Shown piece after piece: positions 57,352-64,000 of a DNA stretch of 64,000 bases. The stretch comes from Ichthyophthirius multifiliis (lineage: Eukaryota > Ciliophora > Oligohymenophorea > Hymenostomatida), in contig NW_004087746.1 of assembly GCF_000220395.1 (NCBI RefSeq), positions 1 to 64,000 on the forward strand, read 5' to 3'. How positions within the stretch are numbered: position 1 is the stretch's first letter; each line of letters starts with the position of its first letter. The translations under genes and the position numbers were made by a program. The notes under the pieces were generated by a model that had not been told where the DNA came from, did no database searches, and saw only the letters and a program-made list of their open reading frames with translations.

Positions 57352-59653
57352 TCAACATCCAGAAGAATAAGGCGCAAAACTACATTATAAAAAAGCAGTT
57401 TAATCAAAGAATTTGATAAAAATAAGTGAAAAAATAGCTGACAGTTTAATCAAAATATTCAAAGAAGGTCCTGAAGTGTCTTTCAAAGGGTCTCCAACAG
57501 TATCACCAATAACTGCGGCTTTATGTTCATGAGAACCTTTATTCCTAATTTCACCTTAAGAGTTTAAGAATTGACCACTTTCAATATATTTTTTTGCATT
57601 ATCCCAAGCTCCTCCTGAATTAGCACTTGAAATAGCCATAGAAACACCAGAAACAAGAATTCCAGGTAAAATACCAGCGACAGCAGATGGACCGAAAAGT
57701 AAACCAGTAAAGAAGGGGAATCCTTTTTTTATTTATATCAAAAATATATATGTATAAATTAAATATAATGAAAAATACCTATAACAATAGCAGCAGGAGC
57801 AAACATCTAATTAATAGAAGAATCAGTTGCAATTTTGATGCAGTTTTTATAATCTGGTAGAACCTATCCAGTAATAATAAGAGGATTTGCTTCTAATTAA
57901 TTTCTGACCTCTTAAACTATTTAAAGAGCTGCTTTGCCAACTGATTTAATAGTAAGTGCTGAAAAGGCAAAAGGCAACATTGCACCAACAATAAGTCCTG
58001 CAAAAGTTAAACCATTACTAATATCTACACCTAAAGTTAAAGGATATTTATTTTCTGGATGCTTAGCTCTACTAATAAAAGCTCCGTATAAAGATAAAGC
58101 AACTAAAGCAGCCGAACAAATAGCAAAACCTTTTCCTACTGCAGCAGTTGTATTTCCCGCAGCATCCAAAGCATCAGTTCTTGCTCTTACATTCTCACCC
58201 ATATGACACATTTCAGCAATACCTCCTGCATTATCACTTACAGGACCATAGGCATCAATAGCTAAGCTTATTGACATAGTTGAAAGCATACCAAGAGCTC
58301 CTAAAGATAAGCCAAACATTCCTAAGAGACTATGACATGTAAAAACTGTAGCAGCGAGTAATAAAACAGGAATAAATGTAGACCAATGTCCCAAACTAAT
58401 CCATAAATAATGTTAGTGGCAGCACCAGTTTCGCAAGATCTAGCAACTTCTTTTACAGGTTAGAAAGAATAAGAAGTATAATAACCAGTTACAATTCCAA
58501 TAAAAAGACCGGCCCAAAGTCCTGTAACAGTACACCAGAAAGCATGAGAGGGTGATCTTTCGATTCCTGGTATAAATCCATATAGACGATCAGGAAGAGA
58601 AATATAACCAGCAAGCCAAAGAGCAGGAGTAGCCAAAATAGTAGATATTAATAATTATAAAAACAAAGTTGAAGAAATAGCATTCATGGATTCATTTTTA
58701 TTTCCATGAGCCAATAAACTACATATTAAGCAAACAATTATTCCAAAAGCAGAAATCAATAAAGGATAATACATACATTAAGGTTAGTAATAAAAAGCGG
58801 GAGATTCTGAAGCAATAACAAGTGCAGCGGTAGTAGCTTCGGCAAAAGAACCAAACAAATCACTTCCCATACCTGCTATATCACCTACATTATCACCTAC
58901 ATTGTCTGCAATAGTGGCTGGGTTATTTGGGGAATCTTCAGGAAGATCCTTTTCTAATTTTCCAACTAAATCAGCTCCAACATCAGCAGCTTTAGTAAAA
59001 ATACCACCTCCAACTCTTCCAAAAAGAGCTATAGTGGAAGCTCCTAATCCATAACCAGCAATGCATTCATACATTCTAGTATAATCATGATAATCGTCAT
59101 CAACATACATATTAGTATAAATAGCAATCAAAATAGAAAGAACCAATAGTCCTAAACTAGTCAAAGTAAATCCCATAACACATCCAGCTCTATAAGCAAC
59201 AGAGAAGGCTAAACTCATTTTATTTGCGGCTTAATAAGCAGTTCTGTAATTAGAAAAAACTGCAACTCTCATTCCTATATATCCACTTAATATTGATGTT
59301 AATGCCCCAGTTAAAAAGGCTATTGTAGTCCATAAATGACCTAAGTGGTCTTCAACAGTAAAAAATATTAAAAAAGCTAATAATACTGTGAATATGGATA
59401 TGTATTTGTACTCTTCAATTAAGAATGTATTTGATCCTTATTCGATATGAGATGCTACTTCTAGAATTCTGTATATGCTTCTGTCAACTATTTAATCCTC
59501 GTCATTGTAATTGTTAGAGTTATCTTTATTTTGTTATGATATTCCTCCTATTAATTTCACTTTTGATATCTAAATTGCGTTTATTATTGAATATATTAAA
59601 CCTAGTAAACAACAAGATAATATTATTAATAGATTTTCTTCTGATGAAAGCAT
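57352..59653 (-). CDS. Vacuolar-type H+-translocating inorganic pyrophosphatase, K+-dependent type
   Basis: Polytopic membrane pump that couples PPi hydrolysis to proton transport into acidocalcisomes or vacuoles. ATG 59653 starts a hydrophobic leader helix. Core motifs: [22 protein letters not shown] (substrate/Mg2+ loop, residues about 215-235), [28 protein letters not shown], and [35 protein letters not shown] has Ala-Ala rather than Lys-Ala, predicting a K+-stimulated type I enzyme. The C-terminal catalytic motif is [19 protein letters not shown] with [27 protein letters not shown]. One intron lies at about 57725-57780; the stop is TGA 57352-57354. A single T is missing at about 58397, between NIIYGL and [10 protein letters not shown]. 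Length of about 745 aa is typical. Such pumps occur in plants and many protists, not animals. Confidence 0.96.
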
Positions 59654-60669
59654 TTTATTTTTATTTTTTATTTTATTTTTTTATTTTAAATATTTTTTTT
59701 TTATTTTTTCCTTTTTTAATTTTTATTTATTTATTTATTTTATTTTTTCATTATATGGCTTTTTATATATATTTTTTATTAATTTTTTTAAATTTACATT
59801 TTAATTTCTAAAACATTTTTTTTAATTTAATTTTGTAATTATGAATAGTTAAAAATTAATTATTCTTTATTATGTAAATAAATATTAGATTTTTTTTAAT
59901 TAAGGTTTAAATATGTAACTTTTTTATTATTTTAATTTTTACTATTATGAAAGAAATATGTTAATAGAGTATATAATATTAATTATTATTTTTTTCAAAT
60001 AAATATTTATGATATACTTAATTTAAAAAAAATAAAACATTTTTTTATTTTTAAATCTAATTAATATAATATATAAATTTTATATATATAAATTATATAT
60101 AATTTTAATTACTTTATTTTTATTTTTCGCAATTTTATATATGAAACAAAAATTTAAATTCAAATCGTAATAAAATTATTAATTATTAATAATTAATATT
60201 CATTAGTATTTTTTATTCAAATATATTGTATTATTTGTTCTTGTTGCTTTTATTTTTTTATAATTTTAGTTTTAAAACTTAATAAATAAAAAATTTATCC
60301 ATTTTTACAAGCTATTAATATTTATTAATTGAATGAGTATTTTATAAAATAGTAAAAATAAAATATAATTTAAACAAAATGTTTAATAATAATAAAAAGC
60401 CTTTAAAAAAATAAATAAATCTTATAAATATTTTATTTAGACTATTGTAATAAAATAATATTTCTATTAATTATTAATATTTTATTTGTAAGTATTTTTA
60501 TATCATATTTTCTATAATTTTTTTATTAAATAAATTAATTTATAAAAAAATTAAAATAACTAAGAAATATAATATTATTTTATTATAAAAAATAAAAAAA
60601 TACACAAAGAATTAATATAAAAACAATAAGTGAATATTTTTACTTATATTTTTAAAATAAAATTATTAA
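59654..60669. other. AT-rich spacer
   Basis: 1 kb, low-complexity A/T. The plus-strand open frame 59536-59811 overlaps the V-PPase start antisense and was rejected. Confidence 0.5.
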
Positions 60670-61406
60670 TCATTATTTATCCTTAACTTTTTCTTCAAAA
60701 TCTTTTAGTTTTCTTTATGCTTTTTCAGCCCTTTTTTTTAAACATTATTTTTTTGAACTTTATTTTAAAAGCTTTTTTGTCTATTTTAATTAAACTTATT
60801 TATTTTTTCTCTCTTTTTTTATATAACCACTATCGATTTTATTTCTATTATATAAAATAAAAAAATAAATTTTAATCTTTTTAGTTTTTATTTTACTAAG
60901 ATTCAAATTTTTTAAACAAATTTTCGATTTTAAATTATTAATCTTTTATAAAAACTTTATTTTATGGATCTACTGAGTATAAAGCTTTTATAAGATAGTC
61001 CTTTTCAGGTATATTTTGTTTATTAAATCCAAGAGGCATATTTTTTTGCTCTCTACTTGTTTAGTTAATTCATTTAATAGCTCGAAGCTACTAAGAATTT
61101 AAGTAATAGGAAAAGTTGCAGGAAAATCATCAATTTTAAATGTATATATTTCTCCTTTTAAAGCAGATAGTAAATACTTTTGAGTAATTGAGCATTTTCT
61201 ATATAAAGGGAGGGCAAGCTTCTTAAAATTAACTAAATAATCATATAATTATCCCTTACTTTAAAGAAAATCAAATATAGGATCTTTATATAAAAAATAA
61301 AAATAATAAAGGAATTTTAAATTAATTTTTTTTACCGTCATATTTATTATTATTTTAGGGTTTATTTATATATTTATTTTCTTTTTTTTGACAAACTTTT
61401 GTACAT
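60670..61406 (-). CDS. Unrecognised protein with basic C-terminus
   Basis: Minus-strand gene ending at TGA 60670-60672. The best-preserved exon reads DPIFDFLQSKGQLYDYLVNF KKLALPLYRKCSITQKYLLS followed by YTFKIDDFPATFPITQIL and, after a one-base frame change in the T7 run at 61041-61047, MPLGFNKQNIPEKDYLIKAL. A short intron (about 60850-60895) precedes a strongly basic, helical C-terminus (KKRAEKAQRKLKDFEEKVKD). The likely start is ATG 61406, but its frame does not join cleanly to the next exon (another A run), so the N-terminus is provisional. The folded-looking core argues for a real gene. Family not recognised. Confidence 0.5.
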
Positions 61407-62509
61407 TTTTTATTTTATTTTATTTTATTTTTGTTTATTGTTTTCATTTTAAAAATATTTTTAATTAAAAATTTGCAAATAATTTAAAAAAGTTTAAAAT
61501 ATATTTTTATTTAAATAAATATGTATTATTTTTATAAAAAATAAAATTATTAATATTTTATTTTTATAAAAGATATTATTTTTTTTAATATTTTTTTATT
61601 AATTATATTTTGTTTTTTTCTTAAATAATTTATAAATATTTTACTTTTTAATATTTCTACTTGTCAAAACTTTAAAAAAATTAATTATATATTTAAAAAT
61701 TTGATATTATTTTTATAAATAAATACTTAAATGAAGAATTTATTTATTCCATTTTTAATATAAAATATATAAAAGAATTTTTTTTTTTATATAAAAAAAT
61801 AACAATTTCTAAAAATAAATAATCATAAATTTATATATATAATTATACTTTACTGATTTCAATATTTAATTAAATCTAATAAATAAAAATTAAAAAAAAT
61901 ACATATATTAGAGTTTACTTACTGAAGTAATCATCTAAATATTTTTAATTACTATAATTAAAATTCTGTAAAAAAATAAATGTTTAATAAAAAAATTATA
62001 TTATAAATTTATATTATATAATATTAATAGCATATAACATTTTTTTCATATTTCTAAATATAAAATCAAATGCTATAAATCAAACATATTAATTCTAAGA
62101 GATTTTTTAAAAAAACTAATATATAAATTTAAATAATCTTACAAATAATATATATAAATTTTATATAAACTATTAAACAATATTTAGTATATATTTAGTA
62201 TATGAAATATAAAATATAGTTTAAAATCTAATTTTCGGTGTAATTAATAGTAAATGATTAAAATATTATATATATTTTTAATATTTTAAAAAATAAAAGA
62301 ATCTAATCTAAATTTAAACTTTGCACAATAAAAATAATTTAAAAATAAAGTTAATATCTATTATTAGAAATTATATATAAAAAAAGAAATTAAATATAAG
62401 TATTTTAGTTTAATAAATAATTAAGTAACAATAAAAAAAGAAACAAATCATTAAAAAAAAAAAAAATTGATAAAAAAAAAAATAATAAAATAAACCAAAA
62501 ATAAATAAA
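61407..62509. other. AT-rich divergent spacer
   Basis: 1.1 kb, A/T-rich; must contain upstream regions of both flanking genes. Nothing else recognised. Confidence 0.5.
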
Positions 62510-64000
62510 ATGAAAAAAGTTATAGAAAATAAAACAGGTTAAACAGTAAATTAATTAATAGATGATTTAAAACATGAAGATATAAGAAAAAGACAAAACG
62601 CTGTAACTAATTTACCTGTTATAGCTAGTTCTTTAGGTCCAGAAAGAACAAGATTAGAATTAATCCCATTTTTAAATGGTAAAAAATAAAAATATATATA
62701 ATTTACAAAGAAATAAAAAAAAAGAATTAATGGACGACGAAGAAGAAGTATTAACAGTACTTGTAGAAGTACTTTCAAACTTTTTAGATTTTGTTGGAGG
62801 AGCTTAGCATGCTTCTATTTTGTTTGCACCAATGGAAGCCTTATGTAAATCGGATGAATAATCAGTCAGGGAAAAAGTATTATTTTTGTTATTTTTTTTG
62901 TTAAACAAAAAATATATAATAGGCCTCATCTTCTATAAAAAAATTAATTTAATTAATTGATATTAAAAAAAATGAAGATATGTTAATGAATTTAATTAAA
63001 AGACTTAAAGATTCTGATTAATATTTTGCAAAAGCACCTGCATGTGATATTATTCCTTCTTTTTATGCTTCAATATCATCATAATCATAATAAGAACTAA
63101 ATAAGTATGTTTTAAAAATTATTTCATATATTATTTTTAACATTTCTTATTTTTTTTATGAATTATTATTTCTATATCTATTATGATATATTTTAGTTTT
63201 TTTTTCTTTTTTTTTATATTTATTTATCTATTTTTTTATATTAATAAATTAATAAATAAAAGCTATTTTAAATATTTTTTCCTTTTTATTAATATATTTT
63301 TTTTTAAAAAATAAAAATAAAAGCATTTACTTAATTTTATCAAAAGATGAAATTTCCATAATAAGAAAATAATCATCCATTAATTTACCAGTAAAACAAA
63401 AAAATTATTTATGTATAAAAATACTAAGTTATTAATAGGATTTAATAAAAGTATCTTGTCCTAAAAATGAAGATTTTGTATTACAAATTATTAATAATTT
63501 AATTAAAGATGAGTAAGATTTAATTCGTATTTATTTAGTTGATGCATGTGTTTAATATTTGAAAGTTGAACCTAAATTAGTAAAATATAAAAAAAATTAT
63601 TATAGTCAATTATTTTATTAACTAAATATATTTAGAGAAACACCCCATAAGTTTATTAAATGCTTAAATCTTTATCTGAAGATAGATCTTGGAGAATAAG
63701 ATATTACTTTTGTGATAAATTAGCAGAAGTAAAATAAACTAAAAAAACAAAAAAAACTAATAACAATAAAAAAAGATTACTAAAGTATTAGGAAAAGTTG
63801 AATTTAAGAAATAATTTTTTTAGAATTATATAAGTTATTTAGAAGATTAGGAACCAGAAGTAATAAAAAAATAACTTATTTTTTTAAAAAATAAATAAAT
63901 AATAGTTAAGAGCAGTAGCAGCATTAAAGTTAGATATAGTAGGAGGAAATATAGAAGTAGATGATATAGTATCTAAATTAATTCCTTTAGTAAAAAAGTT
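62510..64000 (+). CDS. PP2A scaffold subunit A (PR65), 5' part
   Basis: HEAT-repeat scaffold that holds the catalytic and regulatory subunits of protein phosphatase 2A. From ATG 62510 the first HEAT repeats match the family closely: LIDDLKHEDIRKRQNAVTNL PVIASSLGPERTRLELIPFL, then EEEVLTVLVEVLSNFLDFVG GAQH, PMEALCKSDEQSVREKAS and LIKRLKDSDQYFAKAPACDI. Later come SWRIRYYFCDKLAEV (canonical W-R-V-R-Y) and PEVIKLRAVAALKLDIVGG. At least six short introns separate the exons (for example at about 62682-62727 and 62877-62923). The gene runs off the window, so only about 330 of roughly 590 residues are visible. Identification is firm. Confidence 0.93.

Noticed and set aside
57934-58206. Plus-strand 90-codon ORF
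   Set aside because: Antisense to the highly conserved GNTTAA region of V-PPase.
59536-59811. Plus-strand 91-codon hydrophobic ORF
   Set aside because: Antisense to the V-PPase N-terminus, then pure T-rich spacer.

Overview
The window is nuclear DNA of a ciliate. Essentially every recognisable gene reads through many in-frame TAA and TAG codons and ends at TGA, so TAA/TAG encode glutamine (ciliate code). The DNA is extremely AT-rich, spacers are near-pure A/T, and introns are mostly tiny (about 40-60 bp, GT...AG). Composition, short introns and gene density fit an oligohymenophorean with a very AT-rich macronuclear genome, most like Ichthyophthirius multifiliis and poorer in GC than Tetrahymena. 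The species name is an inference. All translations below use this code.

Layout. 1-13.9 kb holds two copies of an ABCC-type ABC transporter (the first cut by the window start, the second by a 445-N gap). Each is followed by an opposite-strand coiled-coil gene, intact downstream of copy 2 and a remnant downstream of copy 1. Between the copies lie a decayed 3' fragment of NAA15 and a multi-exon membrane-protein gene. 14.3-24 kb: RBBP4/MSI1-type WD40 histone chaperone (-), RFC1 clamp-loader large subunit (-), the intact NAA15 (+) and an EEF1A-type methyltransferase (-). 24.6-34.4 kb: two MORN-repeat proteins (+), a cyclin-dependent kinase with a PSTALRE helix (+) and an unknown gene (-). 34.9-36.5 kb: ATP-type phosphofructokinase (-). 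39.9-45 kb: coiled-coil protein (+), scramblase-like protein (-) and ORC1 (+). 45-53 kb: exportin-7-like protein (-), small Alba-like protein (-), tRNA-Val(AAC) (-), FYVE-like zinc-finger/coiled-coil protein (+) and another coiled-coil protein (-). 53.4-64 kb: Q-rich tubulin-tyrosine-ligase-like protein (+), vacuolar-type H+-pyrophosphatase (-), an unknown gene (-) and the 5' part of the PP2A scaffold subunit A (+).

The genes are eukaryotic housekeeping and ciliary genes, each independent. There are no operons, CRISPR arrays, prophages or recognisable transposons. RFC1 and ORC1 act in DNA replication, RBBP4 in chromatin assembly, NAA15 and the METTL enzyme in protein modification, CDK and PP2A-A in the cell cycle, V-PPase and PFK in pyrophosphate/glycolytic energy metabolism, and TTLL, MORN and coiled-coil proteins plausibly in the ciliate cortex and axoneme.

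The most interesting structural signals are: (1) a large segmental duplication whose first copy appears to have lost about 8 kb internally, leaving fragments of coiled-coil gene and NAA15; (2) at least eight apparent one-base deletions, all -1 and most in A/T runs, inside otherwise conserved genes, implying systematic sequence undercalling or slippage; (3) polyglutamine encoded by a TAA microsatellite inside the TTLL gene; (4) a base-composition island in the large spacer at 36.7-36.8 kb that may be an RNA gene.
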